64,000 bases of DNA from Nocardioides turkmenicus (GTDB lineage Bacteria; Actinomycetota; Actinomycetes; Propionibacteriales; Nocardioidaceae): the NCBI RefSeq assembly GCF_011045035.1, contig NZ_JAALAA010000006.1:205788-269787 (forward strand), read 5' to 3'. Below are positions 16,165 to 25,186 of the stretch, piece by piece. A program made the translations under genes and the position numbers. The notes beneath the pieces were generated by a model. The model did not search any database. It was not told the origin of the DNA and worked only from the letters and a program-made list of their open reading frames with translations. The first letter of the stretch is position 1. Every line of letters begins with the position of its first letter.

Positions 16165-17280
16165 ATGGCGTTCTCTGCTCCGCGAGTCACCCGTGAGCAG
16201 GTGGGATCCGACGTACGCCGCCGGCTGGCGCGGCTGAAGTCGAAGCGCTGGCACGTGCTGCAGGCCGCCGGGGCAGCCGGGGTCGCGTGGTTCATCGCGG
16301 CCGAGTTGCTCGGCCACGTACAACCCGTCTTCGCGCCGATCGCGGCGGTGGTCAGCCTCGGCACCTCCTACGGCCAGCGGCTGAGGAGGGTCACCGAGGT
16401 GACCATCGGCGTGGCGCTCGGCGTCTTCCTGGGTGACGTCGTGGTGCAGGTCATCGGCGACGGCGCCTGGCAGATGACCCTCGTCGTCGGGATGGCCATG
16501 GTCGTGGGGATCTTCATCTCCTCGGGCCAGGTCTTCCGCAACCAGGCGGCGGTGCAGTCGATCTTCGTGATGGGGCTGCTGCCGACGCCCGGCGCGGCCT
16601 TCACCCGCTGGACCGATGCGCTGATCGGTGGTGCGGTCGCGCTGGTGGCCGCCTCGATCGTGCCCGCGGCGCCGCTGCGTCGGCCTGGTGAGCAGGCGGC
16701 CGTGGTCGCCCGGAAGATCGCCTCGCTGTTGCGCGCCGCCGGCCAGGTGATGCTCGATGCCGACGCGGTGCACGGGCTCAAGGTGCTCGCCGAAGCACGC
16801 GCCACCGACCCGCTGATCCGCGAGCTCCAGGACGCGTCCGACGAGGGTATGTCGGTGCTGGCCGTGTCACCGTTCCGGTTCCGACATCGCAGCCACGTGC
16901 ACCGGATGGCCGAGCTCGTCGAGCCGCTCGACCGCGCGCTGCGGAGCACCCGCGTGCTCGTGCGGCGGACCGCGGTGTCGGCCTACCGCGGCGACGTGGT
17001 GCCGGAGAGCTACTGCCAGCTGGCCTTCGGGCTCGCCGACGCCGTCGACGTCGTCGACGCCGAGCTCGCCGCGGGCCTCGGGCCCGACGGGCTGAGCGAG
17101 CAGGCCCGGTCGGTGCTGCTCGCGGTCGGCGAGCACTCGGCCGAGGTGGAGCGTACGGAATCGCTCAACGCCGAGGTCATCCTCGTCCAGATCAGGTCGA
17201 TCATCGTCGACCTGCTCGGGGTCACCGGGATGGGGCAGTTCGAGGCGACCGACGCGTTGCCGCCGCTGCCGCCCCGCTGA
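16165..17280 (+). CDS. FUSC-family/aromatic acid exporter-like membrane protein
   Basis: A 371-residue protein. The N-terminal ~175 residues contain about five or six hydrophobic segments (VFAPIAAVVSLGTSYGQRLRR is the family-type motif) and the rest is a soluble helical domain. This matches the ArAE/FUSC group of small inner-membrane efflux proteins. A TAGGAT box at 16152-16157 lies 7 nt before the ATG, so a leaderless start is likely. It is convergent with the ligase gene across a 90-bp palindromic element. The substrate is unknown. Confidence 0.82.
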   Translation: MAFSAPRVTREQVGSDVRRRLARLKSKRWHVLQAAGAAGVAWFIAAELLGHVQPVFAPIAAVVSLGTSYGQRLRRVTEVTIGVALGVFLGDVVVQVIGDGAWQMTLVVGMAMVVGIFISSGQVFRNQAAVQSIFVMGLLPTPGAAFTRWTDALIGGAVALVAASIVPAAPLRRPGEQAAVVARKIASLLRAAGQVMLDADAVHGLKVLAEARATDPLIRELQDASDEGMSVLAVSPFRFRHRSHVHRMAELVEPLDRALRSTRVLVRRTAVSAYRGDVVPESYCQLAFGLADAVDVVDAELAAGLGPDGLSEQARSVLLAVGEHSAEVERTESLNAEVILVQIRSIIVDLLGVTGMGQFEATDALPPLPPR

Positions 17281-17370
17281 ATGTTCACCGAGTTACCTCG
17301 GTGAGTGGTCGCTTCCTTCGCGGAACTCCACGAAGTATGTGGTGCCTGACCGAGTTACCTCGGTGAACAT
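17281..17370. repeat. 90-bp dispersed palindromic element, copy 1
   Basis: The ends are perfect inverted repeats (ATGTTCACCGAG at 17281-17292 and CTCGGTGAACAT at 17359-17370). Each end also holds a small hairpin, ACCGAGTTACCTCGGT. A related copy is at 62736-62829 with similar internal sequence (GGTCGCT, then CGCGGAACTCC here and CGTGGAGTTCC there). Both copies lie between convergent genes. It may act as a bidirectional terminator and looks like a REP/BIME-type repeat. Confidence 0.8.
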
Positions 17371-17373
17371 CCG

Positions 17374-18501
17374 CTATAGCGACCCCCGCAGGTCGCGTAC
17401 GACCGAGTCCACCACCGCGACCAGGTCGCCCTCGGTCGACGCCGCGATCGCGCGTTGCCGCTGGTAGGAGGCGCCCTTGTGGATGATGTCGTGCACCCCG
17501 GCGAGCTCCTTCTCGCAGCCGAGGCGCGCGGCCACGGGCTCGAGCCGCACCAGCAGCTCGGCGAGGTCCTCGGTGACCAGCCGCTCGTCGGAGGCGTCGT
17601 TGAGGATCACGATGGCGTCCAGGCCGTAGCGCGCGGCGCGCCACTTGTTCTCCTGGACGTGCCACGGCGGCATGGTGACGATGGGTTCGCCGGCGGCGAC
17701 CCGGGCGTCCAGGTCGACGCAGAGGCAGTGGGCGAGGGCGGCGATCGCGGCCAGCTCCTGGAGCGTCGAGACGCCGTCGCAGATCCGGTTCTCGATGGTG
17801 CCGATCCGGGGTGACGGCCTGATGTCCCAGCGGATCTCGCTGATGTCCTCGATCACGCCGGTGACCGTCTGGTCCGAGACGTACGCCTCGAACTCCTGCC
17901 ACGTCGAGAACTGGAACGGCAGTCCGGCGGTCGGCAGCTGCTGGAACATCAGCGCCCGGTTCGACGCGTACCCGGTGTCGACGCCCGCCCAGATCGGCGA
18001 GGAGGCCGACAGTGCCTGGAAGTGGGGATAGTAGGTGAGCAGCCCGTTGAGGACGGGCATCAGCCGGTCGCGCTCCGGCATCCCGACGTGCACGTGCACG
18101 CCCCAGATCAGCATCTGCCGCCCCCACCACTGGGTGCGGTTGATCAGCTCCTGGTAGCGGTGCCCCGCGGACAGCTCCTGCCTGGTCCAGGACGCGAACG
18201 GATGCGTCCCGGCACCGTAGAGGTCCACGCCGAGGTCGTCGCCGGCACGTACGACCTCGGAGGTCGTCTCCCGGATCTGGTCCATCGCCTCCTCGACCGT
18301 CCCGCAGATCCCGGTCACGATCTCGACGGTGTTGCGCAGCAGCTCCTTGTGGATCCGCTCGGGGTTGGGGACCCGCGCCTTGGCCCGCGCGAAGAGGTGG
18401 TCGGCGACGTTGACCAGGTCCCTCGTCTGGCGGTCGACGAGCGCGAGCTCCCACTCGACGCCGAGCGTCGGACGCGGGGAGGGATGGAAGTCGATCCGCA
18501 T
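17374..18501 (-). CDS. carboxylate-amine ligase, GCS2/YbdK family
   Basis: A 375-residue glutamate-cysteine-ligase-type 2 protein. It begins TLGVEWELALVDRQTRDLV, the family ATP-grasp-like start. Later come GAGTHPFASW, HVHVGMPERDRLMPVLNGLL, RIGTIENRICDG and ENKWRAARYGLDA. Family members act as weak glutamate-cysteine ligases. In actinobacteria, which use mycothiol, the true substrate is uncertain. The ATG at 18501 gives the usual family length. It is divergent from the exporter gene next door. Confidence 0.88.
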   Translation of the reverse strand: MRIDFHPSPRPTLGVEWELALVDRQTRDLVNVADHLFARAKARVPNPERIHKELLRNTVEIVTGICGTVEEAMDQIRETTSEVVRAGDDLGVDLYGAGTHPFASWTRQELSAGHRYQELINRTQWWGRQMLIWGVHVHVGMPERDRLMPVLNGLLTYYPHFQALSASSPIWAGVDTGYASNRALMFQQLPTAGLPFQFSTWQEFEAYVSDQTVTGVIEDISEIRWDIRPSPRIGTIENRICDGVSTLQELAAIAALAHCLCVDLDARVAAGEPIVTMPPWHVQENKWRAARYGLDAIVILNDASDERLVTEDLAELLVRLEPVAARLGCEKELAGVHDIIHKGASYQRQRAIAASTEGDLVAVVDSVVRDLRGSL

Positions 18502-18577
18502 ATGACGAGCGTTCCTTGGACGGGCCGGTTTGTCGAGCACCGTGAATGCCTGTCGATCACCGCCCCGATGGCACCCT

Positions 18578-19930
18578 GTGACGGTGGACGCGCGTGAGGT
18601 GAACCTGACTCTGGACTTCTGCCTCCGCGTCGGTGAGCTGCTGATCTCCACCGGCGCCGGGGCCGCTGACGTGACCGCGACGATGAGGTCGCTCTCCCAG
18701 CACCTCGGGCTCCGCGGAGCCGAGGTCGACGTCACCTACACCAGCCTCTCGATGAGCTACCAGGCCGATCCCGAGGCCATCCCGATCCACACCACCCGCC
18801 AGGTCAAGAACCGCACGATCGACTACGACCACCTGACCGCCGTCGACCACCTGGTCCGTCAGGTCGTACGCGACGAGGTGGACCTCCAGGGCGCCCGGAT
18901 CGCGCTCGGCCGCATCATCTCCGGCGGCCACCGCCGGCCGCGCTGGGCGGCGACGCTCGGGATGGCGGTGATGGCTGCCGCGTTCACCGTCTACGTCGGT
19001 GGTGATCCCTGGGTCGTCGTCCTCTCTTTCATCTCGGGCGCCTCCATCGACCAGCTGCAGCACCTCCTCCACCGCCGCTGGCGGCTGCCGCTCTTCTACC
19101 TGCAGGTCGCCGGTGCGGGGCTGGCCACGCTGCTGGCGGTCATCGCCGCGGCGCTTCCGCTGGATCTCGACGTCTCGACCTCGATCACGGCCAACATCAC
19201 CGTGATGCTGGCGGGGATCAGCTTCATGGGTGCCCTGCAGGACGCCCTGACCGGCTTCCACGTCACGGCCAGCGCCCGGATCATGGAGGCGCTGGTCTCC
19301 ACGGCCGGGATCATCGCCGGAGTCACCGGCGGTCTGGTCTTCGCCGGTGCGGTCGGGGTGCCGATCCACGGCGCGGTCTCCGGTGGCACTACCACGCTGC
19401 AGTCGATCACCCTCGCGACGGTGGGCGGCGCGGTCGGCGCCGCGGCCTTCGCCTATGCGGCGTACGCACCGAAGCGGACGATGCTCCCGATCGCCCTCAT
19501 CGCCGGCGTCGCCGTGGTGCTGTCGATCGTCGTGCCCGGCGACGTCGGACGTACGTGGCGGGTGGCCGTGGCCGCCCTCTTCATCGGTCTGGTCGCCTAC
19601 TCGGTGGCCAACCGGCTGAAGGTGCCGCCGCTGGTCATCGTGGTCTCCTCCGTCGTGCCGTTCCTGCCGGGCTACTCGATCTACCGCGGCCTGACGATGC
19701 TCGCCCAGGAGACCCCCGCGACCACCTCGGTCGGCCTGGTCGCCCTCTTCACCGCGGCCTCGGTCGCGCTGGCCCTGGCCTCCGGCGTCTACCTCGGCGA
19801 GTTCATCGCCCAGCCGCTCAGCCGCCGGTCCTGGCGGATCGAGACCCGGCTCGCCGGGCCCCGCCTGGTCGGTCCGCTGCGGAAGGACCGCGCCACCACC
19901 CCGGTGCCGGCCGCCGAGTCCGACTCATAG
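18578..19930 (+). CDS. thrE: threonine/serine exporter (ThrE family)
   Basis: A 450-residue fused ThrE protein. The N-terminal cytosolic domain (~1-125) has LRVGELLISTGAGAADV and a conserved nucleophile-like region. It is followed by about ten membrane segments with GGDPWVVVLSFISGASIDQLQ and GISFMGALQDALTGFHVTASAR. Both halves found separately in other bacteria (YjjP and YjjB) are joined here, as in Corynebacterium ThrE. The GTG at 18578 gives MTVDAREVNLTL. A GTG two codons later is possible. It exports threonine or serine by proton exchange in characterised relatives. Confidence 0.87.
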   Translation: MTVDAREVNLTLDFCLRVGELLISTGAGAADVTATMRSLSQHLGLRGAEVDVTYTSLSMSYQADPEAIPIHTTRQVKNRTIDYDHLTAVDHLVRQVVRDEVDLQGARIALGRIISGGHRRPRWAATLGMAVMAAAFTVYVGGDPWVVVLSFISGASIDQLQHLLHRRWRLPLFYLQVAGAGLATLLAVIAAALPLDLDVSTSITANITVMLAGISFMGALQDALTGFHVTASARIMEALVSTAGIIAGVTGGLVFAGAVGVPIHGAVSGGTTTLQSITLATVGGAVGAAAFAYAAYAPKRTMLPIALIAGVAVVLSIVVPGDVGRTWRVAVAALFIGLVAYSVANRLKVPPLVIVVSSVVPFLPGYSIYRGLTMLAQETPATTSVGLVALFTAASVALALASGVYLGEFIAQPLSRRSWRIETRLAGPRLVGPLRKDRATTPVPAAESDS

Positions 19931-19934
19931 GGAC

Positions 19935-20459
19935 TCACAGCCCGCCCAGCACCTCGAACCAGCGCTCGGGAGTGGCGTCGTACGGCGCCCGCCCCTCCTT
20001 GACCGCGAGATATACCCGCTCGGCGGAGTCCTCGGTCATGGAGATGATCTCGGGCGGGTAGCCGTACTCGATCTGGTGGTGCTCGAACTCGTCCTCGTCG
20101 TCGATGTAGACCGAGCCGTCGAACTTCTTGACCACGTCGAGGTCGAGGTCGATGCAGGTGACCGTCGAGTCCTGCCACACCGGCGGAGTGCACATGTCGA
20201 CATATATCTGCGAGGTCACGCGCCCGTTGGGCCGGTTGAAGGCGGGGAAGTGGGCCGCGTCGTGGTGGGGGACCAGGGTGACCGAGTCCCAGTCGGCGAC
20301 CCAGCCCCGCCCCGGACGGGCGAACTCGGTGCCGACCGGGTGCCCGAGCCACTCACCGTGCTCGTCCTCGCCGAGGTAGAGCCCCGTGAAGGACCAGTGA
20401 GGCCGGCCACCCCACTTCGTGAACTCGACACGAACGGGATGACCGGCCTCGAAGCGCAT
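19935..20459 (-). CDS. DUF402 nucleoside di/triphosphate phosphatase-like protein
   Basis: A 174-residue DUF402 protein. Family marks are the N-terminal strands VRVEFTKWGGRPHW, the CIDLDLDVVKKFDG metal-binding acidic motif, and VYIDDEDEFEHHQIEYGYPPE. Characterised relatives (Ntdp of Staphylococcus, FomD of Streptomyces) are metal-dependent phosphohydrolases, and the acidic residues for this are present. The ATG at 20459 starts MRFEAGHPVRV. It is convergent with thrE, with only four bases between stops. It lies next to the SDR gene on the same strand, 15 bp apart. Confidence 0.85.
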   Translation of the reverse strand: MRFEAGHPVRVEFTKWGGRPHWSFTGLYLGEDEHGEWLGHPVGTEFARPGRGWVADWDSVTLVPHHDAAHFPAFNRPNGRVTSQIYVDMCTPPVWQDSTVTCIDLDLDVVKKFDGSVYIDDEDEFEHHQIEYGYPPEIISMTEDSAERVYLAVKEGRAPYDATPERWFEVLGGL

Positions 20460-20474
20460 GGCGCCGATTCTGCC

Positions 20475-21311
20475 TCAGCTCTGCTTCTTCGGCATCACGT
20501 ACTTGGCCCCGAGCGCGATCAGGTCCTGGTAGCGCGAGCCGGTGAACTTGCCGAAGTTGTGGATCACGTGGGCGTCGAGTCCGACGAGCACGCGGGCCTG
20601 CTTCTTCTCGATGCCCTTGACGATGATCTCGGCGGCGCGCTCCGGCTCCATCTTGGCGAGCTTCTCGTCGAAGAACTTCGCGGTCGCCGCCTGGTCGTCC
20701 TTGGCCGAGACGCGGGCGCTGCGGGCGACCGCGGTCTTGATGCCACCGGGGTGGACCGAGGTGACGCCGACCTTGTGGCCGTCGATCAGCATCTCCTCGC
20801 GCAGCGCCTCGGTGAAGCCGCGCACGGCGTACTTGGCTGCGTTGTAGAAGGCCTGGTCGGGCATGGAGACCAGCCCGAACAGGGACGAGATGTTGACGAT
20901 GTGCGCATCGCCCGACTCGATCAGGGCCGGCAGGAACAGCTTCGTGCCGTGCACGACGCCCCACCAGTCGATGCCGATGATCCAGTCGATGTCCTCCCAG
21001 TCCAGGTCGTTGACCCGGCCCGAGAGCGCGACGCCGGCGTTGTTGATCACCACGTTGACGGTGCCGAAGTGGGCGATGACGCCCTCGGCGTACGCGGTGA
21101 AGGCCTGGCGGTCGGCCACGTCGAGCAGGTCCGACTTGATCTCGCGGGCGCCGGCCTGCTTGGCCAGCTCGACGGTCTCGGCCAGACCGGCCTCGTTGAC
21201 GTCGGAGAGCGCCAGCCGTGCGCCGCGGCCGGCGAGGTTGAGCGCGAGGGCGCGGCCGATGCCGGAGCCGGCTCCGGTGAGAACGACTACCTTGTCGTCG
21301 AAGGACTTCAT
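20475..21311 (-). CDS. short-chain dehydrogenase/reductase
   Basis: A 278-residue classical SDR. The NAD(P)-binding motif is TGAGSGIG (about residues 12-19), the NNAG motif is at about 90-93, and the catalytic Ser (NISSLFG) and YNAAK are in place. It overlaps the BVMO gene by ATGA (21308-21311) and is transcribed second, so the two are translationally coupled. Such pairs often oxidise an alcohol to the ketone that the monooxygenase then turns into an ester. This is inference from context. Confidence 0.92.
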   Translation of the reverse strand: MKSFDDKVVVLTGAGSGIGRALALNLAGRGARLALSDVNEAGLAETVELAKQAGAREIKSDLLDVADRQAFTAYAEGVIAHFGTVNVVINNAGVALSGRVNDLDWEDIDWIIGIDWWGVVHGTKLFLPALIESGDAHIVNISSLFGLVSMPDQAFYNAAKYAVRGFTEALREEMLIDGHKVGVTSVHPGGIKTAVARSARVSAKDDQAATAKFFDEKLAKMEPERAAEIIVKGIEKKQARVLVGLDAHVIHNFGKFTGSRYQDLIALGAKYVMPKKQS

Positions 21312-22849
21312 GCGGGGACACTCTCCTTGGTCGTGGCCGGGCCGGCCGGGCTGGTCGGCGTGGTCGCGGCGGTGACGACGTACTTGTCGACGTCGAACTT
21401 GCTGGTCAGGTGGCGGAACAGGAAGGTGAAGCTCGGCCAGAGGGTGGTGTTGCGGCCGTGCTCGTCGAGATACCACGACGCGCACCCGCCCTCCGACCAG
21501 ACCGTCTTGTCCATCTTGCGCTGCAGGTCGTCGTTCCAGGCGGACGTGGCGTCCTCGGTGGGTTCGACCGTGGCGTACGCATTCGTACGCATCGTGCGGA
21601 TCGCGTCGCGGATGTAGGCCACCTGCGACTCGATCATGTAGACCATCGAGGAGTGGCCGAGACCGGTGTTGGGGCCGACCACGAAGAAGAGGTTGGGGAA
21701 CTCGGGGACGGTGGTGCCCTTGTAGGCGCTCATCCCCGTCTCCGCGAACCGCTCGGCCATGGTGCGGCCCTTGCTGCCGGTGATCGCGTGGGCGATCGGG
21801 AGGTCGGTGGTGTAGAAACCGGTCGCCACCACCAGGACGTCGATCTCGCGGCTGGTGCCGTCCTTGGCGACGATCGCGTTCTCGCTGACCCGGTCGATGC
21901 CGTCGGTGATCAGGTCGACGTTGTCGGCGGCCAGCGCCGGGTAGTAGGCGTTGGAGATCAGCGTGCGCTTGCAGCCGAGCGTGTAGTCGGGGGTGACCTT
22001 GCGGCGCAGCTCGGGGTCCTTGATCCCGCGGCGGATGTTGTTCCTCGCCATCAGCTCGTGGGCCTTGGTGAGCCTGGGCTCCACGGCGAGACCCAGGACG
22101 CGGACCTCCAGGCCCCAGTAGACCGCCGCGCGGGCGAGGCGCTGGGCGCCGGGCACGTGGCGGAAGGCGGCCTTCTCGAGCTTGGAGTAGCGGTGCTCGT
22201 TGCGGGGGAGCACCCAGGGTGCGGTGCGCTGGTAGACGTCGAGGCGCGCTGCCTTCTTCTGGATCTCCGGGACGATCTGGATCGCGCTGGCGCCGGTGCC
22301 GATCACCGCGACGCGCTTGCCGGTCAGGTCGACGTCGTGGTTCCACTGGGCGGAGTGGAAGATCTCGCCCCGGAAGGTGTCGATGCCCGCGATGTCCGGG
22401 AGCTTCGGCTCGGAGAGCGCGCCGGGGCCGGCGATGACGGTGGTGGCGGCGTACGTCCTCTTGCCGTTGGTTCCCTCGGTCTCGACGAGCCAGCGCTGCT
22501 GGGTCTCGTCCCAGGTCGCGGCGGTCACCGCGGTGTCGAAGACGAAGCGGTCCAGGGTGCCGGAACTCTCGGCGACCTTCTTGATGTATGCCTCGATCTC
22601 CGGCTGGGGCGAGAAGCTCATCGACCAGTCGGGGTTGAGGGCGAAGGAGTAGCTGTAGAGCTGGCTGGGCACGTCGCAGGCGGCACCGGGGTAGGTGTTG
22701 TCGCGCCAGGTGCCACCGACGCCGGAGCCCTTCTCGATGACGACGAAGTCGCGCTCGCCGTCCTCCTCGAGCTTGATCGCCGCGCACAGGCCTCCGAAGC
22801 CGGCGCCGACGATGAGGTGGTCGACGTGGGTGAGGTCAGCAGTGGTCAT
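21308..22849 (-). CDS. flavin-containing (Baeyer-Villiger type) monooxygenase
   Basis: A 513-residue class B flavoprotein. An FAD Rossmann motif (LIVGAGFGGLCAA) is at the N-terminus and an NADP motif (VAVIGTGASAIQI) near residue 185. Just before the latter is the BVMO fingerprint FRGEIFHSAQWN (FxGxxxHxxxW). GGTWRDNTYPGAACDVPS is typical of this group. The promoter is very close: TTGACA at 22880-22885 and CATACT at 22856-22861 on the minus strand with 18 bp between, which places the transcript start at the ATG (leaderless). Operon with the SDR. The divergent TetR gene shares its operator. Confidence 0.92.
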   Translation of the reverse strand: MTTADLTHVDHLIVGAGFGGLCAAIKLEEDGERDFVVIEKGSGVGGTWRDNTYPGAACDVPSQLYSYSFALNPDWSMSFSPQPEIEAYIKKVAESSGTLDRFVFDTAVTAATWDETQQRWLVETEGTNGKRTYAATTVIAGPGALSEPKLPDIAGIDTFRGEIFHSAQWNHDVDLTGKRVAVIGTGASAIQIVPEIQKKAARLDVYQRTAPWVLPRNEHRYSKLEKAAFRHVPGAQRLARAAVYWGLEVRVLGLAVEPRLTKAHELMARNNIRRGIKDPELRRKVTPDYTLGCKRTLISNAYYPALAADNVDLITDGIDRVSENAIVAKDGTSREIDVLVVATGFYTTDLPIAHAITGSKGRTMAERFAETGMSAYKGTTVPEFPNLFFVVGPNTGLGHSSMVYMIESQVAYIRDAIRTMRTNAYATVEPTEDATSAWNDDLQRKMDKTVWSEGGCASWYLDEHGRNTTLWPSFTFLFRHLTSKFDVDKYVVTAATTPTSPAGPATTKESVPA

Positions 22850-22855
22850 ACTTCG

Positions 22856-22888
22856 AGTATGGCTTGCCTATTGAACAGGTGTCAATAG
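22856..22888 (-). promoter_or_regulatory. BVMO-SDR promoter with TetR-type operator
   Basis: On the minus strand TTGACA (22885-22880) and CATACT (22861-22856) are 18 bp apart, and the BVMO ATG follows 6 nt after the -10. An inverted repeat CTATTGA-n7-TCAATAG at 22868-22888 overlaps the -35 and spacer. Repressor binding there would block this promoter and probably the divergent tetR promoter. It is very likely the site of the adjacent TetR protein. Confidence 0.75.
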
Positions 22889-22898
22889 AATGGATCGC

Positions 22899-23495
22899 AT
22901 GAGCCAACGGACGAGACTGACGCCCGAGCAGCGCCGCGAACAGCTGCTGGACCTGGGCATTCGCCTCTTCGCGCACCACTCCCTCGACGAGATCTCGATC
23001 GACGTGGTGGCGCGTGAGGCCGGGATCTCGCGCGGGCTGCTCTACCACTACTTCGGCGACAAGATGGCCTTCCGCGAGGCGGTCGTACGCCGCGCCGCCG
23101 ACGCGCTCGTCGCCCAGACCGCCCCGCCCGCGACGGGGGAGCCGGTCGAGCGCCTGCTGGCCTCGATGACGGCCTACGTCGACTTCGTCGACGCCAACTA
23201 CGAGGGGTACGTCTCGATGGTCCGCGGCGCCGCGAGCGACCCGGTCCTGCGCGAGATCTACGACGAGGCTTTCGGCGCGCTGGGGCTCCGGATCTTCGAC
23301 GCCGGTGCCGACTTCGTCGAGGACACCCCGGCCGCCCGGCTGATGGTGCGCGGGTGGCAGGCGATGTCGGAGGAGCTGGTGCTCTCCTGGAAGGCGGACC
23401 CCGCGGGGCTGTCGCGCGAGGAGCTGCTGGGGGTGCTGGCCGGGTCGCTGCCGGTGCTGCTGGAGATGCTGCCCGAAAGGACTAGGCGCGAATAG
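22899..23495 (+). CDS. TetR-family regulator of the BVMO-SDR operon
   Basis: A TetR repressor of 198 residues from the ATG at 22899 (an in-frame ATG at 22890 would add MDR). The HTH reads SLDEISIDVVAREAGISRGLLYHYFGDK (quoted here only as ISRGLLYHYFGDK) at about residues 22-50, a standard TetR signature. The ligand domain has no special marks. It is divergent from the BVMO with a 21-bp inverted repeat between them, so it probably represses that operon and itself and responds to the substrate ketone or alcohol. This is inferred from position. Confidence 0.9.
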   Translation: MSQRTRLTPEQRREQLLDLGIRLFAHHSLDEISIDVVAREAGISRGLLYHYFGDKMAFREAVVRRAADALVAQTAPPATGEPVERLLASMTAYVDFVDANYEGYVSMVRGAASDPVLREIYDEAFGALGLRIFDAGADFVEDTPAARLMVRGWQAMSEELVLSWKADPAGLSREELLGVLAGSLPVLLEMLPERTRRE

Positions 23496-23590
23496 CCCGA
23501 TCGGGTCTCCCCGCGAGTCCCGCGTGACCTTAATGTTCGGCCTCTGTGCTCCGGGGCGTCCGTGAGCCTCGTCCCCAGGAGTCTCGAAGC

Positions 23591-25186
23591 ATGTCGTGGT
23601 TCAGTGCTGTCCTGCGTGCGCGCATGACGCGTGCCGTCGGAGCCGTCGCGGTCGTCCTTGCCGCGATCGGTCCTGTCTCCGCAAGCCCCTCGGCCTCCGC
23701 GGCCGAGCCGGCAGCGCCGAAGATCGCCAGCGCCTCCTACCCGACGTTCCTGGCCCCCTCGGCGATGCGGTGGCGCGGGTCCCACTGGAGTGCCACCCCG
23801 GCCTTCAGCTGGAAGCCGTCGACGACGACCGGGGTCGCGAAGTATCAGGTGCAGTCCTGGCACGGCGCCCGATGGGGCTCGTACGTTCGCGCGTCGAACA
23901 CGCCCTACTCCGGGACGATGTACTCCGGCTACCGCTCCACGATCGACACGTACGCGGCCTCCCGCACCTCCATCGCCCCGGCGGTCTACTCCGGTGACCA
24001 GGTGTGTCGCCGCGTACGCGCCGTCAACGCCGCCGGCGCGGCTGGTCCGTGGTCGGGATGGAAGTGCACCTACGCCCCGTTGGGCACCGAGGAGCTCGAA
24101 CGCGGCTTCGACGTGACCCCGTTCAAGTACGTCGTGCGCAACAACGGCGCGTGCTGTAACCCGGTCAACTCGGGCACGTACCTCGCCAAGGGCATCCGGA
24201 TGCGAGTGCGCACCGGGCCGGTCTACGGCAAGGCGCGGATCTACATCGGCACGACCTACCTGGGCGAGGTCAGCGGCTACGCGAAGGAGTACGGCTACAA
24301 GTACGTCACGCGGCAGAAGACGTCCAACCTCAAGGGCAGGATCCGGGTCCGGTCGCTCTCGTCGACCCGCTCGTTCCGGTTCGTGTCGCTGTGGGCGCTG
24401 CGGGCGACCGCACCTGTCGGCACGAGCAGGGTGACACCGCGGCCTTGGGGTTCGACCGAGCAGCCTGATGAGCACACCAGGACCGGCACGGACAGCGTCG
24501 CCCCACGCATGACGTCGTTCACCGTCTCGCCCACGTTCCCGACCGTTCGCAATCGCAACGGCGTCTACGGGGTCAAGGCCACGTGGAAGGCCAGCGACAA
24601 CGTGAAGGTCGCCGGCTACGAGATCGCTGGTAAGTGGGGTGGTCACACCTCCTACGAGGACGGCGGCGGCTTCTACCAGACGACCAGCACGGCGATGTCG
24701 GCGAACGTGGACTTCGCGGGAACGTCCAACTGCCAGCGGGTCCGGGCCTTCGACGCGGCCGGCAACCACTCGGCATGGACGGCCTGGAAGTGTGCCTACT
24801 CGCCGCTGGAGCCTCTGAGCGGGAACTGGACGATCGGCGCCGCCAGCGAGGCAGGCGGCAAGATCTGGTCCTCGGTGCGGGACCAGGACGAGTTCGGCAG
24901 CCACCTCCGTACGACCGAGCGCTGGACGGCCAAGCGACTCCGGATCCAGTATCGAGTCGGCCCGTCGTACGGCCGGGCGAAGGTCTACGTCGGTGGGACC
25001 TACTTCGGCACCATCAACGCCCACTCCGCGACCTACGGCAACCGCTGGATCACGCTCACTGCCGACCGCGAGGCGCACGAGCGGGTCAGGTTCGTGCCGC
25101 TCACGACGAAGACCGTCTTCATCGGCAACGTCTTCGTCATGCCCGACGTCGCCAAGTCGGTGCCGCCGGCGCCGACTCGCTACTGA
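23591..25186 (+). CDS. secreted protein with internal duplication (Fn3-like plus beta domain, twice)
   Basis: A 531-residue exported protein with a Sec-type N-terminus (ARMTRAVGAVAVVLAAIGPV, cleavage near SASA-AE). The mature part is two homologous halves. Each has an Fn3-like segment ending CRRVRAVNAAGAAGPWSGWKC or CQRVRAFDAAGNHSAWTAWKC (first or second half). It is followed by a beta-rich segment, RMRVRTGPVYGKARIYIG or RIQYRVGPSYGRAKVYVG. Two Cys per Fn3 unit suggest disulphides. I recognise no enzyme motif. An ATG at 23591 follows the weak upstream frame. It is probably a cell-surface or secreted binding protein. Confidence 0.8.
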   Translation: MSWFSAVLRARMTRAVGAVAVVLAAIGPVSASPSASAAEPAAPKIASASYPTFLAPSAMRWRGSHWSATPAFSWKPSTTTGVAKYQVQSWHGARWGSYVRASNTPYSGTMYSGYRSTIDTYAASRTSIAPAVYSGDQVCRRVRAVNAAGAAGPWSGWKCTYAPLGTEELERGFDVTPFKYVVRNNGACCNPVNSGTYLAKGIRMRVRTGPVYGKARIYIGTTYLGEVSGYAKEYGYKYVTRQKTSNLKGRIRVRSLSSTRSFRFVSLWALRATAPVGTSRVTPRPWGSTEQPDEHTRTGTDSVAPRMTSFTVSPTFPTVRNRNGVYGVKATWKASDNVKVAGYEIAGKWGGHTSYEDGGGFYQTTSTAMSANVDFAGTSNCQRVRAFDAAGNHSAWTAWKCAYSPLEPLSGNWTIGAASEAGGKIWSSVRDQDEFGSHLRTTERWTAKRLRIQYRVGPSYGRAKVYVGGTYFGTINAHSATYGNRWITLTADREAHERVRFVPLTTKTVFIGNVFVMPDVAKSVPPAPTRY

